Below the pieces are notes generated by a model that searched no databases, was not told where the DNA came from, and was given only the letters and a program-made list of their open reading frames with translations. Below, piece by piece: positions 41,592 through 50,953 of a stretch of DNA of 64,000 bases. Source of the stretch: Phycisphaerales bacterium (GTDB lineage Bacteria > Planctomycetota > Phycisphaerae > Sedimentisphaerales > Anaerobacaceae). The translations under genes and the position numbers were made by a program. The stretch lies in the NCBI GenBank assembly GCA_003170415.1, contig PMZJ01000041.1:120273-184272 (forward strand). Direction: 5' to 3'. Position 1 is the stretch's first letter; every line of letters begins with the position of its first letter.

Positions 41592-43208
41592 TTATTCTGA
41601 AACAGGTTTTGGTAACGGACCGCAATTTTTAAAAGTAAGGCCGGAGGTCGAATTCGCATCAATTGTCCAGGCGGGGGTGCTGTTTGTAATGTTAATCGTG
41701 TCAAATGTGCTGTTTGTGCAATATTTGATATATGCTCCGCCGGACGTGCCGCCATCTATGGAAATATTGCCCAGAGACAGATTGGTATGAGGTGTGCCGG
41801 CTAATCCGTTAACGTAAATGCCGTACTTTTTAAGGTTGGTGCAGGTGATGTTCTTTACTGTAATGTCCCTGAATTGCCCCGGGCCGCCTGAGGGATAATC
41901 GCAGGAATAAGAACTGTCAAAAAATATCGCAGAATGTTTAGCAATATTTTTGATGGTAATATCCCTGCAAAGAACGTTTCTGGCTCCGCCGCCTTGTTTG
42001 GCGCCGGTTTTGAACCGAAGGCCGATATCTGTTCCATCAAAAACACAATCTTCGACTAAAACATTCTGAATCCACGCTCCTGTAAAACTGCCAAAAACTA
42101 CGCCGCCGTGACCTCGTTTGGCGATACAGTTGAAAACCCTGATATTGTTATCGGGGTAATTGTCTTTTACGCCGTCAGCGCCGACACCCGCATTAAAATT
42201 AATACAGTCATCGCCGGTGTCAAAACTTGAATTGAAAATATATGCTGTGTCACTTGTCGCAAGGTCAATGCCGTCTGCATTATGGATATCATACGTAGTA
42301 ACCGTAATTCCATTTACGGTAATATTTTTAGAGTAGCTGATGAAGATGACGTGCATTGGGGCGTTTACAAGTGTGAGCCCGCCCAGATATAAGCCATTTA
42401 CACCTTTTATGGTAATCATATCAGCCCTGGCGCTGTCTTCATTAGCGTCCTTTGCCTGGTTACTGCCCAGTATTGTATCCTTGTGTCCGATTATAGAACC
42501 GACAGCATCAGAGCCGCCGTTTACGGTGCCTGAACCGCAAATTCTGACATTGGTAATGCTTCCGTATGTTGTGGTGTAGGCGTTTATCAGGCCCATATAA
42601 TTATTGCCTGATGCATAGTAGGAGAATCGTTTGCTTGTTAGTGGATAATCGGCGGTGTTATCGTTGCCTCGCAAAATTCCGTCGATTTGAAACGTCATAT
42701 TGCTTTTTAAGAAAAGGGCACCGCTGATAAATGTGCCGGAAGGAATTAATACTTTGCCGCCCGGCATACATTCATCAATTGCCTTTTGGATTGCGGCGGT
42801 ATTTAATGTTTTGCCGTCGCCAACCGCTCCGTATGCCGTAACATTAAACACTTTCATTGAAGGATCTGTTAATTGTATGACTTTATTGCTGGGCCCAGAT
42901 TCTCCTCCGGATGCATCTACGGCTTTTACGGTAAGCGAATAAGGAGAATTAGCGTCCAATCCTGTAATGTTGTAAAAAAGGTTTTTTGTGTTGCCGGCCA
43001 GGGACCCGTTTTGATAAACGTTATAACTGACAACATTGGAATAATCGGACGGTTTGTTCCAAATCACGGTGATGCTCGAATCATCGTAAGCCATCGGGGG
43101 TATCATCACTTTTTGAGGGGGGCTAACAGGAGAAGTCGAAACCTGGGCCCGGGCACAACATGCAAACCATATCGGTAGGGTGATAATCACAATAAGATTT
43201 TTTAGCAT
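41592..43208 (-). CDS. Exported GH28 hydrolase with N-terminal fibronectin III domain
   Basis: A 538-residue product from ATG 43208; a GTG at 43217 is in frame but less likely. A signal peptide is followed by a fibronectin III domain (residues about 30-115, SITVIWNKPSDYSNVVSYNVYQNGS...) and a GH28 beta helix with TAYGAVGDGKTLNT, HNADGIDLATS, GDDCINFNAG, RGHGGVVFGS and IGLRFKTG. This arrangement is common in bacterial secreted exo-polygalacturonases such as PehX-type enzymes. Two candidate regulator sites lie in the divergent promoter region shared with the PL1 gene. Confidence 0.88.
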   Translation of the reverse strand: MLKNLIVIITLPIWFACCARAQVSTSPVSPPQKVMIPPMAYDDSSITVIWNKPSDYSNVVSYNVYQNGSLAGNTKNLFYNITGLDANSPYSLTVKAVDASGGESGPSNKVIQLTDPSMKVFNVTAYGAVGDGKTLNTAAIQKAIDECMPGGKVLIPSGTFISGALFLKSNMTFQIDGILRGNDNTADYPLTSKRFSYYASGNNYMGLINAYTTTYGSITNVRICGSGTVNGGSDAVGSIIGHKDTILGSNQAKDANEDSARADMITIKGVNGLYLGGLTLVNAPMHVIFISYSKNITVNGITVTTYDIHNADGIDLATSDTAYIFNSSFDTGDDCINFNAGVGADGVKDNYPDNNIRVFNCIAKRGHGGVVFGSFTGAWIQNVLVEDCVFDGTDIGLRFKTGAKQGGGARNVLCRDITIKNIAKHSAIFFDSSYSCDYPSGGPGQFRDITVKNITCTNLKKYGIYVNGLAGTPHTNLSLGNISIDGGTSGGAYIKYCTNSTFDTINITNSTPAWTIDANSTSGLTFKNCGPLPKPVSE

Positions 43209-43292
43209 AAGGGTCACCCCAGAGATTTTACCAAAAATACGGTCGTTAAGCGCTTTTATATTCTAATATGGGACTGGGTTTGGCAAGTAAGC

Positions 43293-43327
43293 TTTTCGCG
43301 CAAAAAAAAGGATAAATTTGCGCAAAT
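43293..43327. promoter_or_regulatory. Paired TTTTCGCGCAAAA and ATTTGCGCAAAT sites in a divergent promoter region
   Basis: Two near-palindromic sites (43293-43305 and 43316-43327; the second is a perfect 12-bp palindrome) about 22 bases apart centre to centre, i.e. about two helical turns. They lie between the GH28 gene (minus) and the PL1 gene (plus), 35-70 bases upstream of the PL1 -10 box, where an activator of the AraC/XylR type would bind. Confidence 0.5.
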
Positions 43328-43360
43328 ATTCCCATGCGAGGATAATTTAGCGAAGATTTG

Positions 43361-43369
43361 TGATATAAT
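43361..43369 (+). promoter_or_regulatory. Extended -10 of the PL1/PL9 operon
   Basis: TGATATAAT, with ATG 43404 35 bases downstream. It is the same TGnTATAAT form as the GH16 promoter. Confidence 0.5.
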
Positions 43370-43403
43370 AATATGGAAGTCGACTGTCTTTGGAGTAGAA
43401 GGT

Positions 43404-44603
43404 ATGAAAAGAACATTTTTGGCAGCGGGGGCTGCGGCAATTACATCGTTTGGGGGGAGTATCTTAGTTTTGTGTTTGTGCTTTTCATCAAATGCTTTTG
43501 CCGCAGCAGACGGCTGGGCAAGTCAGAACGGAGGCACTACCGGCGGTGCGGGCGGAACGGTTGTTGATGTCAACAACTATGCAGACCTTTTATACTATGC
43601 CAATACCGTAGGAACCACGCCATACATCATCCAGATTTCAGGGACTATTACCCTTCCGGGTACGGGTGGTTTTACAATTCGGGCGAACAAAACCCTCAGG
43701 GGTGTAGGAACAAATCCGACGCTCATAGGAAACGTCGGCTTCCAAAATCGTGATAGAAACATAATCATTGAAAATTTGAACATCACAAATCCCTGCACAA
43801 GCAGCTCATGCGACGGCATCAGTTTAAAGCAGGATATAAACAATGTTCTTGTTACCAAGTGTACGATCTATGATTGCGGCGACGGTGGTTTCGACATAAC
43901 CAACCGATCCAGCTATGTTACCGTCTCCTGGTGCAAGTTTTACTATAATAATCCCGCGCCGGCAGAAGACCACCGCTTCATGTGTCTCGTCGGCGCCAGC
44001 GATAAACAAACCGACGACAGGGACAAACTCCGCGTGACTTACCACCACAACTGGTGGGCCAATCGCGTCAAGGAGAGAATGCCTCGCGTTCGTTACGGAC
44101 AGGTGCACGTCTATAACAATTACTACAGTAACCTCGAACTCGGCGGCTACTGTATTGGCGTAGGCGTTGAAGCCCATCTTCGAGTAGAGAACAACTACTT
44201 CAATAGCGTACCCAATCCCTGGGCGGATTACTATACAGGAACCGGCTATCCTGCGGGAGAAATCGGCTGGAATACAGGCAATATATATTATAACTGCTCG
44301 GAGCCGAACTGGGCGACAAACGAGTACGACACAATTTTTACGCCGCCGTATTCATATACTCTTGATGATGCTAATTTACTGCCGATTATAGTTCCGGCAT
44401 ACGCAGGGGCGGGGACTCCTTATCCGCCGCACTGGCTTTTCACTGTTTACGGCGATTTTGACATCAGCGGCCGGGTGGATATAGCGGACCTTGCAACATT
44501 TGCCGGTTACTGGCTGACTGACGACCCTGAAGCGGATTATAACGGCGACGGCATAGTCGATTTTTATGAGTTTTCCCTGCTGGCGGAAAACTGGATGCAA
44601 TAA
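43404..44603 (+). CDS. Pectate lyase, PL1 family, with C-terminal dockerin-like module
   Basis: A 399-residue exported lyase that cleaves polygalacturonate by beta-elimination with Ca2+. Signal peptide (about 33 residues), then IIQISGTITLPG, GGFTIRANKTLRGVG, CDGISLKQDINNVLVTKC, GDGGFDITNRSSYVTVSWC (Ca-binding face), RVTYHHNWWANRVKERMPRVRYGQVHVYNNYY (catalytic Arg region). The last 60 residues hold two EF-hand-like loops (DISGRVDIADLATF, DYNGDGIVDFYEF), a dockerin-like end. It is cotranscribed with the PL9 gene 29 bases downstream. Confidence 0.92.
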   Translation: MKRTFLAAGAAAITSFGGSILVLCLCFSSNAFAAADGWASQNGGTTGGAGGTVVDVNNYADLLYYANTVGTTPYIIQISGTITLPGTGGFTIRANKTLRGVGTNPTLIGNVGFQNRDRNIIIENLNITNPCTSSSCDGISLKQDINNVLVTKCTIYDCGDGGFDITNRSSYVTVSWCKFYYNNPAPAEDHRFMCLVGASDKQTDDRDKLRVTYHHNWWANRVKERMPRVRYGQVHVYNNYYSNLELGGYCIGVGVEAHLRVENNYFNSVPNPWADYYTGTGYPAGEIGWNTGNIYYNCSEPNWATNEYDTIFTPPYSYTLDDANLLPIIVPAYAGAGTPYPPHWLFTVYGDFDISGRVDIADLATFAGYWLTDDPEADYNGDGIVDFYEFSLLAENWMQ

Positions 44604-44632
44604 TTAAGCAGATTTTTAGGAATTGCTGAGTG

Positions 44633-46084
44633 ATGAATAGAACTCTTCTGCGGTTATCGCTGATGCTGTGGATACTTTTTGCGGCTTATCCCGCGTATTG
44701 CAGCACTTATTTTGTCGACCCAAATGGCAATGACAGCAACAGCGGCGATATCAACCACCCCTTCAAAACGATTCCTCATGCCGTAACGTTGGCTGTAGCC
44801 GGCGATACTATTTACGTTCGCGGCGGAACTCATGCATACACAGCTACCATTACTCTTGGTTCAAAAAGCGGTTCGAGTCCAACCAATAGATGTTCTTTAA
44901 TTGGTTATAACGGTGAACGGCCGCTCCTGGATTTCTCAGCGATGGCGGATGGCGGCTCCGATGGTCTTAAACTTAGCGGTAATTACTGGTATGTCAAAGG
45001 TATAGATTGCAAAGGAGCCCCGCATAGCGGGATAAGAATCAGCGGAGGAACCTATAATATCGTCGAATTCTGCCGCACATTCCAAAACAGGAATGCCGGC
45101 ACTCAGCTAAATTCAGGCGCAGCGTATAATCAAATTATAAATTGCGATTCTTATTACAATTATGATGCTCCTACTAACGGTGGCAATGCGGATGGTTTCG
45201 CAATAAAGATGGATGTCGGCACAGGCAATTACCTTTATGGCTGCAGGTCGTGGCAGAATTCGGATGACGGTTATGATGGATATCTCAGGGGTGCCGATGA
45301 CGTAAATACCACTTATGAGAAGTGCTGGTCTTTCAAGAATGGGTGGTATTGGTTGGATGGCTCAACAAACTCATCAATGAACGGCAATGGTTTCAAGATG
45401 GGCGGAAGTGACGATAAGACCTTGAGACATAATGCCACTCTGAAGAACTGCCTGTCATTCCAGAATAAAGCCAAAGGATTTGACCAGAATAACAATAAAG
45501 GTTCGATGACTCTCTACAACTGCACAGCATTCAATAATGGCATAGTTTCTGGCGCGAATTTCAGCATACCTTCAGCACTGGCAGCCGGAAAGACGGCAAT
45601 AGTTACCAATTGCGTTAGTTTTACCGGCACGATAAGTTTAGGCAGTTTTGTTGTGCAGACAACAGATAGCTGGAACCCGCCGTTTGTTGTTACCAACGCG
45701 GATTTCGTAAATATTGACCCTTCCGCGGCTTATGGCGCAAGAAAAGCTGACGGCAGTTTGCCGGATATTAATTTTATGCACCTTGCCTACGGAAGCGACC
45801 TCATTAATAGCGGAACATACGTCGGTTTGCCTTACCACGGCAGCGCACCTGACCTCGGATACTTCGAGTATGGCGGCTGCACAACCCCGGCCGCCTCTGA
45901 CCTCAATAGCGACTGCGAGGTGGATTTCTTCGACTATGCTCTACTGGCTGATGCGTGGGCGAACGACCTGTCGGATGTTGATTTGAACAACGACGGCCAT
46001 CTGGATTTTCTGGACATAGCTCAATTTGCGATTGACTGGCTGACCTGCAATCGAGACCCTGCGAGCGAGTGCTGGCAGCGATAA
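44633..46084 (+). CDS. Pectate lyase, PL9 family, with C-terminal dockerin-like module
   Basis: A 483-residue exported enzyme from ATG 44633 (a GTG at 44630 is in frame). YFVDPNGNDSNSG starts a large beta helix. The PL9 signature NADGFAIKMDVGTGNYLYGCRSWQNSDDGYDGY carries the expected catalytic Lys (K192) and Ca-binding Asp residues. The C-terminal 60 residues are a dockerin-like pair of EF-hand loops (DLNSDCEVDFFDYALLAD, DLNNDGHLDFLDIAQFA) followed by a Cys-containing tail. At DNA level this module is almost identical to that of the next gene. Confidence 0.9.
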   Translation: MNRTLLRLSLMLWILFAAYPAYCSTYFVDPNGNDSNSGDINHPFKTIPHAVTLAVAGDTIYVRGGTHAYTATITLGSKSGSSPTNRCSLIGYNGERPLLDFSAMADGGSDGLKLSGNYWYVKGIDCKGAPHSGIRISGGTYNIVEFCRTFQNRNAGTQLNSGAAYNQIINCDSYYNYDAPTNGGNADGFAIKMDVGTGNYLYGCRSWQNSDDGYDGYLRGADDVNTTYEKCWSFKNGWYWLDGSTNSSMNGNGFKMGGSDDKTLRHNATLKNCLSFQNKAKGFDQNNNKGSMTLYNCTAFNNGIVSGANFSIPSALAAGKTAIVTNCVSFTGTISLGSFVVQTTDSWNPPFVVTNADFVNIDPSAAYGARKADGSLPDINFMHLAYGSDLINSGTYVGLPYHGSAPDLGYFEYGGCTTPAASDLNSDCEVDFFDYALLADAWANDLSDVDLNNDGHLDFLDIAQFAIDWLTCNRDPASECWQR

Positions 46085-46137
46085 AACCAACGCCGTTTAT
46101 TTTGTGCAATCAGGTCTTTGCACTAAATGAACTTTTT

Positions 46138-46149
46138 CTTTGCGCGATA
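46138..46149 (+). promoter_or_regulatory. Candidate regulator site CTTTGCGCGATA upstream of the CE8 gene
   Basis: Lies about 80 bases before ATG 46229, in a 144-base spacer. Resembles the sites at 43293-43327 and 51401-51436. Confidence 0.35.
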
Positions 46150-46228
46150 TTGCCTTGCTTTTTCAGCTTACTTTTCTGAGAAATAAGGACAGGAACATTC
46201 TTGTTTTTAGAAAGGATGGAGCAGGGTC

Positions 46229-48136
46229 ATGTGCAGGAAATCGATAAGCAGCTATATTCTGTTTGTTGGTTTGTTTTCCGCATTTCTACCAGGTCCAGGT
46301 GTCAAAGCCGCGGATATGGCAATAACCAGTGTTTTTCCCACAAATAACGCGGTTGAGGTATGCGCAGATACAAAGTTATGGAGAACATTCGGCACGGCGC
46401 CGATAGTAGCGACCGACAGCAACATGCACCTGCAGATATGCAGAGTGTCGGATAGTAACGTCATCTATCAGCTTAACCTGAACACGTTGCCCAGCGATGC
46501 TTACGGGCACATTTCGACAAATTGGCCGTACAAGATAAACCTCAACGGACGGACAGTAAACTACGAGCCCTTTGCCGTTAATGGCAATACGGTGGAGATA
46601 TATCCATCAACGCGTCTGGCATACAACACGGCGTATTATGTGAAAATGACGGCGGGTTTCTGCACGGACGCCAACGGCAATACATCGCCTGAAATAAATG
46701 ATAACACAACGTGGCGATTTACAACCAAGGTGTCTCCGCCGGCGGCAGACCACGATTATACAGTAGCACTTGATGGAAGCGGGGACTTCTGCACATTGCA
46801 GGGCGCCACTGACGCAGTGGTTAACAGCGACCCCTGCCGGACAATTGTGAAAGTGAAAAAAGGCGCATACAGGGAAATAGTCAATATACCCAGCGGCAAG
46901 ACCAATATGACATGGCTTGGCGAAGACAGGGATACAACGATTATGGCGGCGTACAACTTCGAGGGTTTTAATTCTGGCAACGACTACCGAATGCTGATAA
47001 GGACTTCGGCCAACGGGTTCAGGATGTACAATATGACATTCCACAATCTCAGGCCAAAGGCCTCTGGTAATAATCAGGCGGAAATAACAAAACATTCATC
47101 GAATCAGGGCATGGCGGTGAACTGCAAATATATGAGTTATCAGGACACGTTGTGCATCTCCGCAGGGCAGATGTATATGAGGGATTGTTACATCGAAGGG
47201 GACACGGATTATATCTGGGGGGGAGGGGCAGCGTATTTCGACAAATGCGAGATGCACTCGCTGAGTGCGCAATCGTATATAACGCAGCCGAGAACAGCGG
47301 GGCCGCCTGCCAACGGCCTTTTCTTAGTGGACTGCAATCTGACGGTGAAGCCGGGGGTTATAGGAATCTATCTCGGGCGAACGACGAATAACAGCTATCC
47401 TTATTGTCAGAGCGTTTTTTTAAACTGCACGATGTCAAGCCCGCCAGTTTTCCCCGTCGGATGGTACTTGGCATCCGGCACAGATGTAAACAACTTGAGG
47501 TGGTGGGAGTACAAGTCGGTTGACCAGTCCGGCAACCTCATCGATGTAAGTAATCGGCTTAATCCCGGTTCAATACAACTTGATGATGCCAATGGATTGT
47601 ACTGGAGAGATGCGAACAACGTTTTCGGAACGTGGAATCCCCAGAATCTTGGTGAACTTCCTACCGCTTCCTGGCAGCCCCAGCCGACAGATGGAGCAAC
47701 AGGAGTTGACCCCTGTGGTGTCTCACTTACATGGGCGGCCGGCGCGGAAGCCGCATCACATATTGTATATTTCGGGACTGCCAATCCGCCGGAGCTGGTC
47801 GGCGAACAAACGGAAAAGTCGTTTGCAACCGGCGCAATGTCCCCGGATACAACTTATTACTGGCGTGTTGATGAAAATGATTTGGCAGGACAGATGCCTG
47901 GGGCAGTGTGGAGCTTTACGACATCATATATATGTTCAACCCCAATCGTCTCTGATCTCGATAACGACTGCGAGGTGGATTTCTTCGACTACGCCCGTCT
48001 GGCTGACGCGTGGGCAGGCAACCTGCCGGAGGTTGATTTGAACAACGACGGCCATCTGGACTTTCTGGACATAGCTCAATTTGCAACGGACTGGCTGAGC
48101 TGCAATCGAGAGCCTGCGAGCATGTGCTGGCAATAA
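46229..48136 (+). CDS. Pectinesterase (CE8) with Big_5-like, fibronectin-like and dockerin-like modules
   Basis: A 635-residue exported enzyme that demethylates pectin. Order: signal peptide; an SbsA/Big_5-type Ig domain (residues about 30-170, ITSVFPTNNAVEV ... NTTWRFTTK); CE8 beta helix (about 175-440) with YQDTLCISAGQMYMRDCYIEGDTDYIWG, containing the two catalytic Asp residues, and LGRTTNN with the conserved Arg; a fibronectin-like domain (PTDGATGVDPCGVSLTW ... TYYWRVDEND); and a C-terminal dockerin-like module. The LGRTTN segment differs from the usual LGRPW of plant-type enzymes. Confidence 0.9.
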   Translation: MCRKSISSYILFVGLFSAFLPGPGVKAADMAITSVFPTNNAVEVCADTKLWRTFGTAPIVATDSNMHLQICRVSDSNVIYQLNLNTLPSDAYGHISTNWPYKINLNGRTVNYEPFAVNGNTVEIYPSTRLAYNTAYYVKMTAGFCTDANGNTSPEINDNTTWRFTTKVSPPAADHDYTVALDGSGDFCTLQGATDAVVNSDPCRTIVKVKKGAYREIVNIPSGKTNMTWLGEDRDTTIMAAYNFEGFNSGNDYRMLIRTSANGFRMYNMTFHNLRPKASGNNQAEITKHSSNQGMAVNCKYMSYQDTLCISAGQMYMRDCYIEGDTDYIWGGGAAYFDKCEMHSLSAQSYITQPRTAGPPANGLFLVDCNLTVKPGVIGIYLGRTTNNSYPYCQSVFLNCTMSSPPVFPVGWYLASGTDVNNLRWWEYKSVDQSGNLIDVSNRLNPGSIQLDDANGLYWRDANNVFGTWNPQNLGELPTASWQPQPTDGATGVDPCGVSLTWAAGAEAASHIVYFGTANPPELVGEQTEKSFATGAMSPDTTYYWRVDENDLAGQMPGAVWSFTTSYICSTPIVSDLDNDCEVDFFDYARLADAWAGNLPEVDLNNDGHLDFLDIAQFATDWLSCNREPASMCWQ

Positions 48137-48211
48137 AAGCGTTGTCGTCTAATGAGCATTGCTTTGCGATTAAAATCTTGAAAGTTTTACTATAAAGCTT
48201 ATTTTGAATGG

Positions 48212-49750
48212 ATGGACGCAAGCTCAAACAGACGGTATTCTTTGATTTGCCTGATATTAGGACTAATTACCTTTGCCGTTTTTTATCAGGTACACGGTTT
48301 CAAGTTTATTACTTATGATGACCCATCTTACGTCTATAACAACCCGGATATACAATCCGGGGTCACGCTTGAATCCATCAAATGGGCTTTTGCCACCGGT
48401 TGGACGGGCTACTGGCATCCGTTAACATGGCTGTCGTATATGCTGAACTGGCAGCTTTTTGGTTCTAATCCCGCAGGTTATCATATTGTTAATCTGATTT
48501 TTCACATTATAAACACGTTGCTTCTTTTTATTGTCCTGGGGCAGATGACACGTTCGATTTGGCCGAGCGCTTTTGCGGCGGCTTTATTTGCTCTTCATCC
48601 GCTCCACGTCCAATCCGTCACGTGGGTATCCGAACTCAAAGATATGCTGAGCACTTTTTTCTGGGTGCTCACAATGTGGGCATATTTGCGTTATGTGAAT
48701 AAGCCGGGCATCACCCGATATTTTTGGGTAGTTATATTTCTCGCTCTCGGTTTAATGTCAAAACCTATGCTGGTAACTTTGCCTTTCGTATTGCTTCTGC
48801 TTGATTATTGGCCGCTTGAACGTTTCAGGCGGCACACACTTTTATATTTGATTGGAGAAAAAATTCCTTTATTTGCTCTCTCGGCGGCTTCAAGTGTTGT
48901 TACATTTCTTATACAGCAAAGCAGCATGGCGGTAGTATCGCTTAATCTGCTCCCTTTAAAGTTCCGTATTTTCAATGCTCTTGTTTCTTACACAGGATAT
49001 ATAGAAAAAATGTTCTGGCCAGGTCGCTTAGCCGTATTCTATCCGCACCCCGGCAGAAATATATCGGTGATGTATGCCGTGATATCAGCCGGTCTTCTGC
49101 TGGCCGCAACTGTTCTTGTGATTCGATTTGGAAAAAATCGCCGATACCTGGTGACAGGATGGTTCTGGTATATCGGAACGCTTGTGCCCGTCATCGGCAT
49201 TGTCCAGGTCGGCATTCAGGGTATGGCCGACCGTTATAGTTATATTCCACTGACAGGTTTATTTATTATCATTGCATGGGGAGTGCCGGACCTGCTGACA
49301 AAATGGCGATATAAAAAAATCGTACTTGCTTCATTGGCGCTGCTGATTGTTTCAACCATATCGATAACTACTTATAATCAGCTTCGGTACTGGCGAAACA
49401 CCTTGACTTTGTTTCAGCATGCCATTGATGTGACAAAAGATAATTTTATGGCGATGAATGAATTGGCCTGGTATTTGGCAGTTGACCCGAAGATTACAGC
49501 GTACAATCCTCGCAGGGCAATACAGCTTGCCGCAGAGGCCTGTAAAATTACCCATTACATTGACATTGGAAATTTGGATACCCTTGCTGTCGCTTATGCC
49601 GCGGCAGGCAATTTCAGTAAAGCCATAGAAATAGCTGAAAAAGCCCTGGAATTATACCAATCTTCCGACCAGGAAACGCTTAAAAAGGAACTTGAAAATC
49701 GACTGGCTCTGTATAAGGCGGGCAAACCTTATATCGAAAATGAACAATAA
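48212..49750 (+). CDS. Polytopic membrane protein with C-terminal TPR, TMTC-like
   Basis: A 512-residue protein with about ten transmembrane helices followed by TPR-like helices at residues about 405-490 (YNPRRAIQLAAEACKI; GNFSKAIEIAEKALELY). An acidic pair (YDDPSYVYNNPDI) lies in the first periplasmic loop and HPLTWLSYMLNWQLFG and LFALHPLHVQSVTWVSELKDML follow, the pattern of TMTC/PMT-type (GT-C fold) glycosyltransferases common in planctomycetes. It may glycosylate surface proteins. It converges with the regulator gene 12 bases away. Confidence 0.72.
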   Translation: MDASSNRRYSLICLILGLITFAVFYQVHGFKFITYDDPSYVYNNPDIQSGVTLESIKWAFATGWTGYWHPLTWLSYMLNWQLFGSNPAGYHIVNLIFHIINTLLLFIVLGQMTRSIWPSAFAAALFALHPLHVQSVTWVSELKDMLSTFFWVLTMWAYLRYVNKPGITRYFWVVIFLALGLMSKPMLVTLPFVLLLLDYWPLERFRRHTLLYLIGEKIPLFALSAASSVVTFLIQQSSMAVVSLNLLPLKFRIFNALVSYTGYIEKMFWPGRLAVFYPHPGRNISVMYAVISAGLLLAATVLVIRFGKNRRYLVTGWFWYIGTLVPVIGIVQVGIQGMADRYSYIPLTGLFIIIAWGVPDLLTKWRYKKIVLASLALLIVSTISITTYNQLRYWRNTLTLFQHAIDVTKDNFMAMNELAWYLAVDPKITAYNPRRAIQLAAEACKITHYIDIGNLDTLAVAYAAAGNFSKAIEIAEKALELYQSSDQETLKKELENRLALYKAGKPYIENEQ

Positions 49751-49762
49751 AAGCAACGCCGT

Positions 49763-50953
49763 CTAATGAGCGTGGTACTGCTGGCGGTATTTCTGAGGCA
49801 GCATTCCGGTGATTTTTATAAAGGCGCGTCTCATATTTGAGGTGTAATGAAATCCTGAGTGGGCGGCTATTTCATCGACTGGAAGATTTGTCTCAATGAG
49901 CATTGCTTTAGCGATTTCGAAATGCGCTTGAATGATTTCGTCGTGTACGGATTTTCCGATTAAATCATGGAACTTCAACTGCAGCAGGCGCTTGCTCATG
50001 CAAACGTGGTTGGCGATTGCATCGACCTGAAGCGGGGTATTGCCGTTTTCCCTGATATACTTCATAGCATCTACGATAGCAGGGTTGTCGATTGCATAGA
50101 TATCTGTTGAGCCGCGTGTTTCGACATGTGTCGGCTGAATTTCTATGCACTGCCCCTGCATAGTTTCATGTCCTGATATCATTTTGTCGAGCAGTTTGGC
50201 GGCATCGTAACCGGCTTTTTTGAAATTAAACGCGATGCTCGAAAGCGGCGGGTTGCAGATATTGCAGAGAGCATTGTCGTTATTGACGCCGAGGATGGCA
50301 ATTTCGTCAGGAATGTTGAAGCCGGCTTCTTTGGCCACATTGATCAAATAGCAGGCGAATATGTCGCAACTGGCCAGTATGGCTACCGGCTTGGGTAGTT
50401 GTTTAAGCCATTCTATTAGTTTCTGTTGGCCCATGGTGAGAGCCGTGTTAATCCATAGTCTGGCAAATGGAGTCAGATCATTTCTGAGAAGCACCTGCTT
50501 TTCTTTGAACACATGGACATTATAACCCTTCTTGGCCAGGTATTGGGAAAAGTGTTCCATCCTTTCAGCGGACCACCTTGCCTGCGTAAGGCCGAAAAAC
50601 GCAAGATTTGCGAATTTCTTTTCCAGCAGATATTCGCAGGCCATCTGTGCGACCTCTTTGGAATTCGCGCTTACAAAGGGAAGATTGAGCATATTTTGTA
50701 TTGTGGCCACTCCTATCACCGGTATGCCGATCCGGAGCAATTCTTCCGCCTTTATAGTTGTCTGTATGCTTACAAAAGCGCCTTTGCATCCTCTTTCCCT
50801 CAGAAACATCAGTGATTTTTGCGAGCAATCAGGCCAGATAATCAACTGCCGGTTCCCTCTGTCACGGATGTATTCAGAGATGCCGGCCATTAGCCCTTCG
50901 GTGTTGTGAGTGATATTATTGTGAGCGAAAGCTATTTTTATTTTTTCTTTCAT
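49763..50953 (-). CDS. XylR-type regulator: LacI-like sugar-binding domain plus AraC HTH
   Basis: A 396-residue DNA-binding protein. Residues 1-270 form a periplasmic-binding-protein-like domain (IKIAFAHNNITHN ... GCKGAFVSIQTTIKAEELLRIGIPVIGV ... PVAILASCDIFACYLINVAKEAGFNIPDEIAILGVNND) as in XylR of E. coli. Residues 290-396 form an AraC-type double helix-turn-helix (LQVDAIANHVCMSKRLLQLKFHDLIG; LPVDEIAAHSGFHYTSNMRRAFIKITGMLPQKYR). It is the only regulator in the island and probably senses a uronate or pectin-derived sugar. The GCGCAAA-type sites are its candidate targets. Confidence 0.88.
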   Translation of the reverse strand: MKEKIKIAFAHNNITHNTEGLMAGISEYIRDRGNRQLIIWPDCSQKSLMFLRERGCKGAFVSIQTTIKAEELLRIGIPVIGVATIQNMLNLPFVSANSKEVAQMACEYLLEKKFANLAFFGLTQARWSAERMEHFSQYLAKKGYNVHVFKEKQVLLRNDLTPFARLWINTALTMGQQKLIEWLKQLPKPVAILASCDIFACYLINVAKEAGFNIPDEIAILGVNNDNALCNICNPPLSSIAFNFKKAGYDAAKLLDKMISGHETMQGQCIEIQPTHVETRGSTDIYAIDNPAIVDAMKYIRENGNTPLQVDAIANHVCMSKRLLQLKFHDLIGKSVHDEIIQAHFEIAKAMLIETNLPVDEIAAHSGFHYTSNMRRAFIKITGMLPQKYRQQYHAH

